Positions 1 to 5,178 of a DNA stretch of 5,178 nucleotides are shown here, one piece after another (the first letter of the stretch is position 1; every line of letters begins with the position of its first letter). Source of the DNA: DASTQL01 sp035761805 (GTDB taxonomy: Bacteria > Actinomycetota > Actinomycetes > Jiangellales > Jiangellaceae). Made by a program: the position numbers and the translations under genes. The stretch lies in the NCBI GenBank assembly GCA_035761805.1, contig DASTQL010000107.1, positions 1-5,178 on the forward strand, read 5' to 3'. Under the pieces are notes generated by a model. The model saw only the letters and a list, made by a program, of their open reading frames with translations. It ran no database searches and had not been told where the DNA came from.

Positions 1-2
1 GC

Positions 3-611
3 TACGGCCGAGGGTCGGGGGCCGACATCCGGGCGGTCATGCCTGCCGCCATGGCGGTCCTGCGGGACCATGGGCTGCGGCTCGACCCTCAGCTCACCCT
101 GGCGCTCAAGGCGATGACGCAGGCATCGGCCTTCTTCACCAGGCTCGCGCCACCCGACCGGCCGTTCACCGAGGCGGCCATGGACGCCGTGGTCGACCTT
201 GCCAGTGAGGCCATCACCGAAGAGGCTGTGGTCGACGCCGCCAAGCGGGAGGGCGGCAGGCTACTCGGGGAGGGGCTGCACGCGGCCCCGGCCTACCTGC
301 GCGGCCTGCTGTCGTGGCGCGACCAGGTCAAGAAGGGCCGGATCACGGTCTATGTCGACACCTCGGGCCTCGACCGACAGATGGCCACGGTGCGCAGTCT
401 GGTCTCCATGGTCGTCGTCGCCGTGCTGGTCGCGGGCGCACTGGTGGGCTCGGCGATCGCCTCGAGCGTCTTCGGCGAGGCCGAGGACCCTCGGGTGCGC
501 TTCGCCACCCAGGCCGGCTTCTTCGCGTCGTTGGGCGTCGCGGCCGTGCTCGTCGTCATCTACCTGGTTCGACTCGCGCGCGGTGAGGCCTCGGCCGGGT
601 CGCAGCGGTAA
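3..611 (+). CDS. UbiB/AarF (ABC1) kinase-like family protein, C-terminal part (5' end outside window)
   Basis: The frame is open to the left edge, so only the last 202 residues are seen and the true start lies upstream. Counting from the internal Met at base 39, residues 8-36 (RDHGLRLDPQLTLALKAMTQ and following) resemble the helical segment that follows the kinase-like core in UbiB/AarF proteins. A basic stretch (KKGRITVYVD, 98-107) and the segment after it lead to two predicted membrane helices at about 121-145 and 158-180, the usual C-terminal anchor of this family. The ATP-binding and catalytic motifs would lie outside the window and cannot be checked. UbiB/AarF members are atypical kinase/ATPase-like proteins linked to isoprenoid quinone or lipid metabolism at the membrane. 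In actinobacteria, which generally use menaquinone, the exact role is unsettled. The family call rests on recognising the C-terminal pattern, not on an alignment. Confidence 0.8.
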   Translation, partial: YGRGSGADIRAVMPAAMAVLRDHGLRLDPQLTLALKAMTQASAFFTRLAPPDRPFTEAAMDAVVDLASEAITEEAVVDAAKREGGRLLGEGLHAAPAYLRGLLSWRDQVKKGRITVYVDTSGLDRQMATVRSLVSMVVVAVLVAGALVGSAIASSVFGEAEDPRVRFATQAGFFASLGVAAVLVVIYLVRLARGEASAGSQR

Positions 612-622
612 CGATTGCCCGA

Positions 623-641
623 ATCACTCCCCGCGGGTGAT
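623..641 (+). terminator. Candidate hairpin just after the UbiB-like gene
   Basis: Starting 12 nt past the stop codon, ATCACTC pairs with GGGTGAT (7 bp including one T-G wobble) around a 5-nt CCCGC loop. No T tract follows, so it does not match a classical intrinsic terminator. Hairpins without a T tract have been proposed as terminators in high-GC actinobacteria. The position suits a transcript end between this gene and the DUF7144-type gene, but a stem this short can occur by chance in such GC-rich DNA. The rest of the spacer (642-716) shows no promoter that I can support. Confidence 0.25.
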
Positions 642-716
642 GCCTCACGATGCACGCCGGCGTAGACCAGAGCGACAGCGGGCACGTGCGTGCCGTGACT
701 GTGTTCGACATCGACC

Positions 717-724
717 GAGGAGGT
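717..724 (+). promoter_or_regulatory. Ribosome binding site for the DUF7144-type gene
   Basis: GAGGAGGT is almost fully complementary to the 16S rRNA 3' end and sits 5 nt before the ATG at 730. It fixes this ATG as the start, although the frame stays open for over 500 nt further upstream. Confidence 0.85.
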
Positions 725-729
725 CCACC

Positions 730-1152
730 ATGAGCACTCCCACCACGCAGACCGGACGTCGGACCGACTACAGCGCCGGCGCTGCCGGGCTCACCGTCTT
801 CGCCGCCGTGCTGATGATCATGGTGGGCATCTTCCACGCGGCGCAGGGCCTGGTCGCCATCGTCAACGACACCTTCTACGTCGTGGGCGAGGAGTACGTG
901 TTCCAGTTCGACGTGACGACCTGGGGGTGGATCCACCTGCTCCTCGGCATCCTGGTCGCCGTCGCCGGCTTCGCCCTCTTCAGCGGGGCCGTGTGGGCGC
1001 GGACCGTGGGCGTAGCGCTGGCCGTGCTCAGTGCGGTGGCCAACTTCCTGTGGATGCCCTACTACCCGTTCTGGAGCATCGCGATCATCGCACTGAACGT
1101 CTTCGTGATCTGGGCACTGACGGCCCACGGACGCGACATCACCCGGGCGTGA
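730..1152 (+). CDS. DUF7144-type four-helix membrane protein
   Basis: The product is 140 residues with four predicted membrane helices at about 18-45, 64-85, 90-108 and 113-131, a short polar N-terminus and a short charged tail (HGRDITRA). The most distinctive segments are TTWGWIHLLLG (63-73), at the start of helix 2, and NFLWMPYYPFWS (105-116), between helices 3 and 4. The loop between helices 1 and 2 (NDTFYVVGEEYVFQFD, 46-61) is acidic and aromatic. These match the uncharacterised actinobacterial integral membrane family that I know as DUF7144. The open frame extends back to about base 199, but that part lies over the UbiB-like gene in another frame, reads as low-complexity Arg/Ser/Pro, and is not coding. 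The next gene starts 7 nt after the stop, which suggests co-transcription. No enzymatic or transport role is known to me and no catalytic motif is visible. Confidence 0.9.
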   Translation: MSTPTTQTGRRTDYSAGAAGLTVFAAVLMIMVGIFHAAQGLVAIVNDTFYVVGEEYVFQFDVTTWGWIHLLLGILVAVAGFALFSGAVWARTVGVALAVLSAVANFLWMPYYPFWSIAIIALNVFVIWALTAHGRDITRA

Positions 1153-1159
1153 GCCCGCG

Positions 1160-2626
1160 ATGAGCGACACCCGGCCGCTGCCCTTGTCGGACGACGAGCG
1201 ACGCGAGCTCGAGCGACTGCGTGCCGAGGTGGTGACGCTTCGCGCCACCGCGCCACCGTCGTCCGCCGAGCCGCGGCGTCGGCACCGGCTCAGGGCCGTG
1301 GCCGGGGTCCTCGTGATCACCCTCGGCTGCCTCCTGGCACCCCTGTCGGTCCTGTCGGTCTGGCTCGACTCCCAGGTCACCGACACCGACGCGTACATCG
1401 ATACCGTTGCCCCCCTCATCGACGACCCCGCGGTCCAGGACGCCCTGGCCAACGCGGTGACGACGGAGGTGTTCCGCCAGCTCGACGTCCAGGACACCAC
1501 CGCCGAGGCCCTTCAGGCCCTGGTGGACCGGACCGAGCTCCCGCCGCTGATCGAAGAGCGGCTCGTCGGGCTGTCGGTCCCGATCACCAACGGCGTCGAG
1601 GGTTTCGTCACCGAGCAGGTCGACTCCCTGGTCGCCAGCGACGACTTCCAGACGGCCTGGGTGGAGGCCAACCGGGTGGCCCACCAGGAACTGGTCGCCA
1701 CCCTCACCGGCACGCAGGACGGGGCGATCCAGGTCCAGGAGGGGACCGTCTCGGTCAACATCGCCCCCTTCGTCGAGGTGGTCAAGCAGCGGCTCGTCGA
1801 CCGCGGGTTCGAGGTCGCCGAGCGGATCCCGGACGTCCAGGCGTCCTTCGTCGTCCTCCAGTCGGCCGACCTCTCCCGGGCACAGTCGCTCTTCGCGGTC
1901 CTGGACACACTCGGCACGGTCTTCCCCTTCCTCGTGCTCGCCGTACTCGCCGCGGGCATCCTCATCGCCAACGACCGACGCCGTGCCCTGGTGGGCGCCG
2001 GACTGGGCGTCGCCGCGTCGATGGTCCTGCTGGGCGTGGCGCTCGCTCTCCTGCGCGCCGGCTACCTGTCCGCGGTGCCGACGGACCTGCTGCCCCGTGA
2101 CGCGGCGTCCGTCGTGTTCGACACCCTCGTCCGCTACCTGCGTACGGCTCTGCGTGGCGTGCTGCTGCTCGGGTTGCTGGTCGCCGCGGCCGCGTACCTC
2201 GCCGGTCCCTCCCGCACCGCGGTGGCCACCCGTGCGGCGCTCCGGCGCGGGACCGCGGCCGTCCGTGGGTTTGGCGGCGGCAGCGCCGGCCTAGCCGGGG
2301 CGCGGGTCGGGCACGTCGTGCGGGCGGCGCGGCGGCCGCTGCAGGTGCTCGCCGTGACCCTGGCGGGGCTGACCCTGGTCTTCTGGGACCGGCCGTCGCC
2401 CGCGGTGCTCGTCGGTGTCGTGCTCGTGCTCCTCGCCGTGCTCGCGGTGATCGAGGTGCTGGCAGCCGGGGACTACCCCTCGGCAACCGCGACGTCGTCC
2501 GTCGATGCCGGGCCCGAGCCACCTGCACTGACGCCCGACTCCGGTACCTCAGACTCCGATACCTCCGAGTTGCCCGACCAGCGGGACGCGACCACCGACG
2601 CCGACAGGGCCCACACCAGCGCGTAG
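1160..2626 (+). CDS. Uncharacterised integral membrane protein with a large extracytoplasmic domain
   Basis: The product is 488 residues. Residues 9-29 are highly charged with heptad-like leucines and may form a short cytoplasmic coiled coil, followed by a basic patch (EPRRRHRLR, 37-45) and helix 1 (46-68). Residues 69-245 form a long, acidic, probably extracytoplasmic domain beginning SVWLDSQVTDTDAYIDTVAP (66-85), a pattern I associate with unnamed actinobacterial membrane proteins. Further helices lie at about 250-270, 276-298, 330-348, 394-409 and 413-435. A Gly-rich basic linker (362-392) separates the fourth and fifth. The tail (436-488) is polar, rich in Ser/Thr/Asp/Pro, and carries a DSGTS-DSDTS repeat. 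The ATG at 1160 is 7 nt past the DUF7144-type stop and has only a weak Shine-Dalgarno (GTGAG region), so translation is probably coupled. The last 154 nt overlap the convergent MFS gene. I do not recognise a function; the topology would suit an envelope sensor or scaffold, but that is inference. Confidence 0.88.
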   Translation: MSDTRPLPLSDDERRELERLRAEVVTLRATAPPSSAEPRRRHRLRAVAGVLVITLGCLLAPLSVLSVWLDSQVTDTDAYIDTVAPLIDDPAVQDALANAVTTEVFRQLDVQDTTAEALQALVDRTELPPLIEERLVGLSVPITNGVEGFVTEQVDSLVASDDFQTAWVEANRVAHQELVATLTGTQDGAIQVQEGTVSVNIAPFVEVVKQRLVDRGFEVAERIPDVQASFVVLQSADLSRAQSLFAVLDTLGTVFPFLVLAVLAAGILIANDRRRALVGAGLGVAASMVLLGVALALLRAGYLSAVPTDLLPRDAASVVFDTLVRYLRTALRGVLLLGLLVAAAAYLAGPSRTAVATRAALRRGTAAVRGFGGGSAGLAGARVGHVVRAARRPLQVLAVTLAGLTLVFWDRPSPAVLVGVVLVLLAVLAVIEVLAAGDYPSATATSSVDAGPEPPALTPDSGTSDSDTSELPDQRDATTDADRAHTSA

Positions 2627-3801
2627 AGCGAGATGTCAGCGGCATCCGTGAGCAGGCTTGCCACGAGTGGTGCGGTACCACCGACGAGTGCGCTCGCGAA
2701 CCCGAAGGACACCGCCATCCCGGAGGTGCGGACTCGTGCGGGCAGGCGGTCGGCCAGCGCCGACTGGAGCACGAAGGCGCCGAGAGCGGCACCCATCGCG
2801 ACGTCGGCGACGACCAGGCTGGCGAGGGAGCCATCGGCCACCTGGGGCGGTGCGACGACCCACAGCACGACCAGAGAGCCGACGCCGGCCAGCAGGACCG
2901 GGCGGCGACCCCAGCGGTCGGAAAGGTGCCCGCACACCACCGCTGACGCCGCCAGGGTCACGAGGCCGGCGAGCGCGCCGGACAGGACCGTCTGCAGGTC
3001 GTGCCTGCCGTCGCTCACGAGCCGGTTGGGGAGGTAGACGAACCACAGGTTGAACGAGGATGCCAGGGCCGCGGTGAGGAGGAATCCGCCGGACACGGTG
3101 TCGCGGTGGCGGCCGACGACCTCGGCCAAGGGCGCCAAGCGGCTGCGCGACTCGGAAACCTGCCTGCGGAAGTCCGGCGTCTCGTCGGTGCGCCAGCGCA
3201 GGTAGAGGCCGACGAACCCGAGCGGCGCGGCGAGCAGGAAGGGCAGCCGCCAGCCCCAGTCGGCCATCGTGGTCGGTCCGAGCGCGCGCTGCAGGACCGC
3301 GACAGCACCCATGCCGGCGGCGAAGCCGAGCGCCATCGTGGCCAGGTGCAGGCCGCCAAGCAGGCCGCGACGCTGACGCGGCGCGTGCTCGACGAGGTAG
3401 GTGACCGACACGACGAGCTCGCCACCCGAGGAGAAGCCCTGGACCGCACGGAGGACCAACAGCGCCACGGTGGCCGCCGTGCCGATCGCCGCCCACGGAG
3501 GCAGCAGCCCGATCGCCGCCGTGGCAACCGTCATCAACCCCAGGGTCGCTACCAGCGGGCCGCGCCGGCCCGTCCGGTCGGCTCTCGCGCCGATGACGAG
3601 CGCACCCAGCGGACGGACGGCGAAGGAGAGGGCGAAGACCGCGAAGACACCGGTCAGGCTGCCCTCACCACCGGCGGTGAGCACGTCGGCGAGCAGGGTC
3701 GCGGCGGCACCGAAGACGGCGAAGTCGTACCACTCGACGACGTTGCCCACGGCGCCCGCCGCCGCCGCCCGGTGGCGCGCTGCGGAGTCGACCTGCGGCA
3801 T
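2473..3801 (-). CDS. MFS transporter, MHS (metabolite:H+ symporter) type
   Basis: The product is 442 residues with about 12 predicted membrane helices and is probably a proton-coupled uptake carrier in the cytoplasmic membrane. MHS hallmarks are in order: GNVVEWYDFAVFG (19-31) at helix 1; VRPLGALVIGARADRTGRR (62-80) at the helix 2-3 loop; LRAVQGFSSGGE (117-128); DWGWRLPFLLA (181-191); and the second-half loop GHLSDRWGRRP (291-301). The ProP, ShiA and KgtP carriers belong to this family, but the sequence does not let me choose a substrate (organic acid, betaine, shikimate-like or other). The ATG at 3801 is preferred over the ATG at 3873, 24 codons upstream: GGGAGGA lies just before 3801, and the extra residues are charged and precede the normal MHS N-terminus. 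After the last helix (about 390-408) comes a 34-residue Ser/Glu/Gly-rich tail. The tail and most of the last helix overlap the 3' end of the opposing gene by 154 nt. It lies 97 nt downstream of the five-helix membrane protein gene and may be read with it. Confidence 0.93.
   Translation of the reverse strand: MPQVDSAARHRAAAAGAVGNVVEWYDFAVFGAAATLLADVLTAGGEGSLTGVFAVFALSFAVRPLGALVIGARADRTGRRGPLVATLGLMTVATAAIGLLPPWAAIGTAATVALLVLRAVQGFSSGGELVVSVTYLVEHAPRQRRGLLGGLHLATMALGFAAGMGAVAVLQRALGPTTMADWGWRLPFLLAAPLGFVGLYLRWRTDETPDFRRQVSESRSRLAPLAEVVGRHRDTVSGGFLLTAALASSFNLWFVYLPNRLVSDGRHDLQTVLSGALAGLVTLAASAVVCGHLSDRWGRRPVLLAGVGSLVVLWVVAPPQVADGSLASLVVADVAMGAALGAFVLQSALADRLPARVRTSGMAVSFGFASALVGGTAPLVASLLTDAADISLYALVWALSASVVASRWSGNSEVSESEVPESGVSAGGSGPASTDDVAVAEG
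2537..2566. repeat. 15-nt imperfect tandem repeat (2 copies) in the convergent overlap
   Basis: GACTCCGGTACCTCA (2537-2551) is followed directly by GACTCCGATACCTCC (2552-2566), 13 of 15 bases identical. The unit is a multiple of three, so it keeps both reading frames. On the + strand it encodes DSGTS-DSDTS in the 488-residue membrane protein. On the - strand it contributes the SEVSE/SEVPE repeat in the tail of the MFS protein. It looks like a small in-frame duplication that both tails tolerated. Confidence 0.85.
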
Positions 3802-3804
3802 CCG

Positions 3805-3811
3805 TCCTCCC
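3805..3811 (-). promoter_or_regulatory. Ribosome binding site fixing the MFS start
   Basis: On the - strand GGGAGGA is followed by CGG and then ATG (3801). The spacing is slightly short, but the match is strong, and no comparable site precedes the alternative ATG at 3873. It decides the start in favour of 3801. Confidence 0.75.
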
Positions 3812-3841
3812 AGAGGTCCGTCTTTCGCGCGGAGCAGGGTA

Positions 3842-3859
3842 CGGCCCCGAGCCGGGCCG
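3842..3859 (-). other. GC hairpin in the spacer upstream of the MFS gene
   Basis: CGGCCC and GGGCCG form a 6-bp all-GC stem with a 6-nt loop inside the 97-nt spacer between the five-helix membrane protein gene and the MFS gene. There is no T tract on the - strand side. It could attenuate read-through or be chance in GC-rich DNA. I see no clear -10/-35 promoter pair in the rest of the spacer. Confidence 0.2.
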
Positions 3860-3898
3860 CGCTCGTCGGGCACGCGGTGAGGGTGACGGAGCCCGACG

Positions 3899-4444
3899 TC
3901 AGTGGAGCAGGGCCTTGAGTCCGATGAGCGCCAACCCCAGGGCTCCGGCGCCGAGGCCGGCGAGCAGGCTGGCGCCCCACGGCCGCTCCCGCCGCCGCAG
4001 CGCCAGGGTCGGAACCGCGACCAGGACCACGATTCCGCTCCAGAGGGCAGTCCACACGGCTCGCTGATCCTCCAGGATGCCGAGCGCCCCTGCCACCAGG
4101 AAGGCCAATGGCACCACTGTGGCCTGGAGCATCCCGATCTCGTCGCGCGCGGCGTGCCGGGCGGCGGCCGCGAACGAGTGCCCGTGGTGGGCGTACATGA
4201 CCAGCATGACGGAGTAGACGTGGGCGACCCAGAAGACCAGGACCGAGACGGCGGCGACGGCCGTCACGAAGCCCACCGACTCGCCGTGTGTGGAGGAGGC
4301 GACGATGACCGCGGTGACCAGGACGACCCCGTAGATCGCGTCCGCAGCCACGTCCGCGTCGTCGGCGAAATAGGGGGAGACCCACCGGCGGAGGCGCCCG
4401 CCGCGCTCCGCGACCTGGTCCCGGACGCGTCCGGCGTGGGACAT
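3899..4444 (-). CDS. Uncharacterised five-helix membrane protein
   Basis: The product is 181 residues: a basic, hydrophilic N-terminus (1-30) and five predicted helices at about 35-52, 57-83, 107-124, 129-148 and 157-178. Notable motifs are DAIYG (35-39) at the start of helix 1, FWVAHVYS (71-78) within helix 2, a histidine cluster just after it (H86, H87, H89), and RDEIGMLQ (100-107) leading into helix 3. I recall similar short integral membrane proteins in actinobacteria, but no named function. The ATG at 4444 is chosen because GGGAGGT and a second GGAG precede it and the membrane-protein sequence begins soon after. The open frame extends to 4849, but that part overlies the upstream gene and reads as low-complexity Arg/Gly/Ala/Pro. 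It starts 38 nt from the stop of the DUF6390-like gene, so the two probably share a transcript. The conserved polar residues inside or beside helices could bind a ligand or metal, which is speculation. Confidence 0.85.
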   Translation of the reverse strand: MSHAGRVRDQVAERGGRLRRWVSPYFADDADVAADAIYGVVLVTAVIVASSTHGESVGFVTAVAAVSVLVFWVAHVYSVMLVMYAHHGHSFAAAARHAARDEIGMLQATVVPLAFLVAGALGILEDQRAVWTALWSGIVVLVAVPTLALRRRERPWGASLLAGLGAGALGLALIGLKALLH

Positions 4445-4447
4445 CGG

Positions 4448-4461
4448 CTCCACCACCTCCC
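4448..4461 (-). promoter_or_regulatory. Ribosome binding site(s) for the five-helix membrane protein
   Basis: The - strand reads GGGAGGT, then GGT, then GGAG, then CCG before the ATG at 4444. The first purine run is 10 nt from the ATG and the second 3 nt. The first fits better, and together they support this start within a much longer open frame. Confidence 0.65.
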
Positions 4462-4482
4462 GCTCCGCACGGGCGTCGAAGC

Positions 4483-5178
4483 TCAGGAGAACAGCATGGC
4501 AGGAGAAGGCCGGGGCTGTCCCTGCGCGGCCGCGAGCTGGCGTGCGGACCAGGACGCCAGCCTCACCGCGTCCCGACGCGTCAGCCGGTCGCACACCCAG
4601 TCCCAGTGCATCGAGCACCAGTCCCCGGGTGCCAGCGGCCGGGTGAGACGCAGCCCGCCCCCGCCCGTGGCGAGACGCTCGACCAGCGGGACCCCCAGCC
4701 GGAGGGAACGCCCCTCCCAGACCAGAGGTCGCGAGCGTACGAGTGCGGTCACGCCGTCCACGTCGACGACCCGACCCCAGCGGATGCGACACCGGTCGAG
4801 TACGCGGAGCGGCTCGTCCACGAGCCCGGTCCGCAGGAGGCCGAGCCACGGGTAGACGACGAAGACGTGGAAGCTGTGGTGGGGGACCGCCGCTGCCGGG
4901 ACGGCATCGACGAACGCCGACCCGTCACCCCGGCCGAGCCGGGGGTGGAAGCGGTCCTCGAGGGAGCGGCCCAGCGCCGCCCGGTCCACCCGATGGAGCA
5001 GGTCGTTCCCCAGCCAGTAGGCCTCGACGACCCTCCGGTCGAGCGGGTCCAGACCCGTGGCCCGCGCGATCAGCTCGAGGTAGGGCCAGGCGCCCTCGAA
5101 CCCCCGTACGAGTCGGTGCAGCCCCCCGTCGTCGACGCCGGCGTCGACCTGCTCCAGCAGCTGGCGGGCGGCGTCCGT
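4483..5178 (-). CDS. DUF6390-like protein, N-terminus outside window
   Basis: The frame runs open from the right edge, giving 231 residues plus a stop. The in-frame GTG at 4989 is internal, because convincing protein sequence continues upstream of it. Counting from the edge, recognisable segments are FEGAWPYLELIARATGLDPL (27-46), VVEAYWLGNDLL (50-61), PHHSFHVFVVYPWLGLL near the middle (about 100-116), LDRCRIRWG, LVWEGRSLRLG, and PGDWCSMHWDWVCDRL towards the C-terminus. This set of Trp-, His- and Cys-containing motifs matches what I know as DUF6390, an uncharacterised, mainly actinobacterial family. No signal peptide or membrane helix is seen in the part present, so it is probably cytoplasmic. 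The conserved His/Cys/Trp residues could form a ligand or metal site, but no reaction is known. The five-helix membrane protein gene follows after 37 nt, suggesting a shared operon. How many N-terminal residues are missing cannot be told from here. Confidence 0.8.
   Translation of the reverse strand, partial: TDAARQLLEQVDAGVDDGGLHRLVRGFEGAWPYLELIARATGLDPLDRRVVEAYWLGNDLLHRVDRAALGRSLEDRFHPRLGRGDGSAFVDAVPAAAVPHHSFHVFVVYPWLGLLRTGLVDEPLRVLDRCRIRWGRVVDVDGVTALVRSRPLVWEGRSLRLGVPLVERLATGGGGLRLTRPLAPGDWCSMHWDWVCDRLTRRDAVRLASWSARQLAAAQGQPRPSPAMLFS

Noticed and set aside
615..643. TTGCCC-N17-TGATGC as a sigma-70-type promoter before the DUF7144-type gene
   Set aside because: It matches consensus poorly at both boxes and coincides with the hairpin after the UbiB-like gene.
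681..694. Inverted repeat GGCAC-GTGC-GTGCC as an operator
   Set aside because: A 5-bp stem in GC-rich DNA is expected by chance. No second copy, adjacent promoter or regulator gene is visible to support it.
556..1684. Long - strand open frames opposite the DUF7144-type and 488-residue genes
   Set aside because: Their compositions (His/Asp/Gly/Arg-rich) look like antisense reading of coding DNA. The + strand genes have clear membrane-protein sequence and a good ribosome binding site.
2286..2298. CCGGC-CTA-GCCGG hairpin within the 488-residue gene
   Set aside because: It is short, lies inside a Gly/Ala-rich coding linker, and is explained by codon composition.
3802..3873. Longer MFS start at the ATG at 3873 (24 extra N-terminal residues)
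   Set aside because: The ATG at 3801 has a strong GGGAGGA site and gives a normal MHS N-terminus. The extension is charged, carries no helix, and has no comparable ribosome binding site.
3001..3918. 305-residue open frame on the + strand
   Set aside because: It is antisense to the MFS gene, low-complexity Arg/Gln/Glu/Gly, with no recognisable motifs. Such frames are common shadows in GC-rich DNA.
4445..4849. N-terminal extension of the five-helix membrane protein back to 4849
   Set aside because: It overlaps the DUF6390-like coding region and reads as unstructured Arg/Gly/Pro/Ala. Ribosome binding sites precede the ATG at 4444.
4983..4989. GTG at 4989 as the start of the DUF6390-like gene
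   Set aside because: The same frame continues upstream with family-like sequence (FEGAWPYLEL and VVEAYWLGN), so the gene begins beyond the window.

Overview
The window is very GC-rich with strong G/C preference at third codon positions and Shine-Dalgarno-led, closely packed genes. Together with the protein families (an actinobacterial-type UbiB/AarF C-terminus, a DUF7144-type four-helix protein, a DUF6390-like protein), this points to an actinomycete chromosome (Actinomycetota). I cannot name the genus. No RNA genes, insertion sequences, CRISPR arrays or attachment sites are visible, and there is no stretch over 300 bases without a gene.

Layout: two gene groups converge. On the + strand are the 3' end of a UbiB/AarF-type kinase-like gene (cut by the window start), a 118-nt spacer, a 140-residue DUF7144-type membrane protein, and 7 nt later a 488-residue multi-helix membrane protein with a large predicted extracytoplasmic domain. 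On the - strand, reading from the right edge, are a DUF6390-like gene (5' end cut by the window end), then after 37 nt a 181-residue five-helix membrane protein, then after 97 nt an MFS transporter of the MHS (metabolite:H+ symporter) type. The two groups meet tail-to-tail: the MFS gene and the 488-residue gene overlap antisense by 154 nt, and this overlap contains an in-frame 15-nt tandem repeat that is translated in both genes.

Function: five of the six genes encode membrane proteins. The DUF7144/488-residue pair is probably one operon. The DUF6390/five-helix pair is probably another, possibly continuing into the MFS gene. Apart from the MFS transporter (substrate unknown) and the UbiB-like protein, none has an established biochemical role that I can assign. 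I see no convincing new multi-gene system. The most unusual features are the coding overlap with its doubly translated repeat, and the uncharacterised DUF6390/membrane-protein pair.
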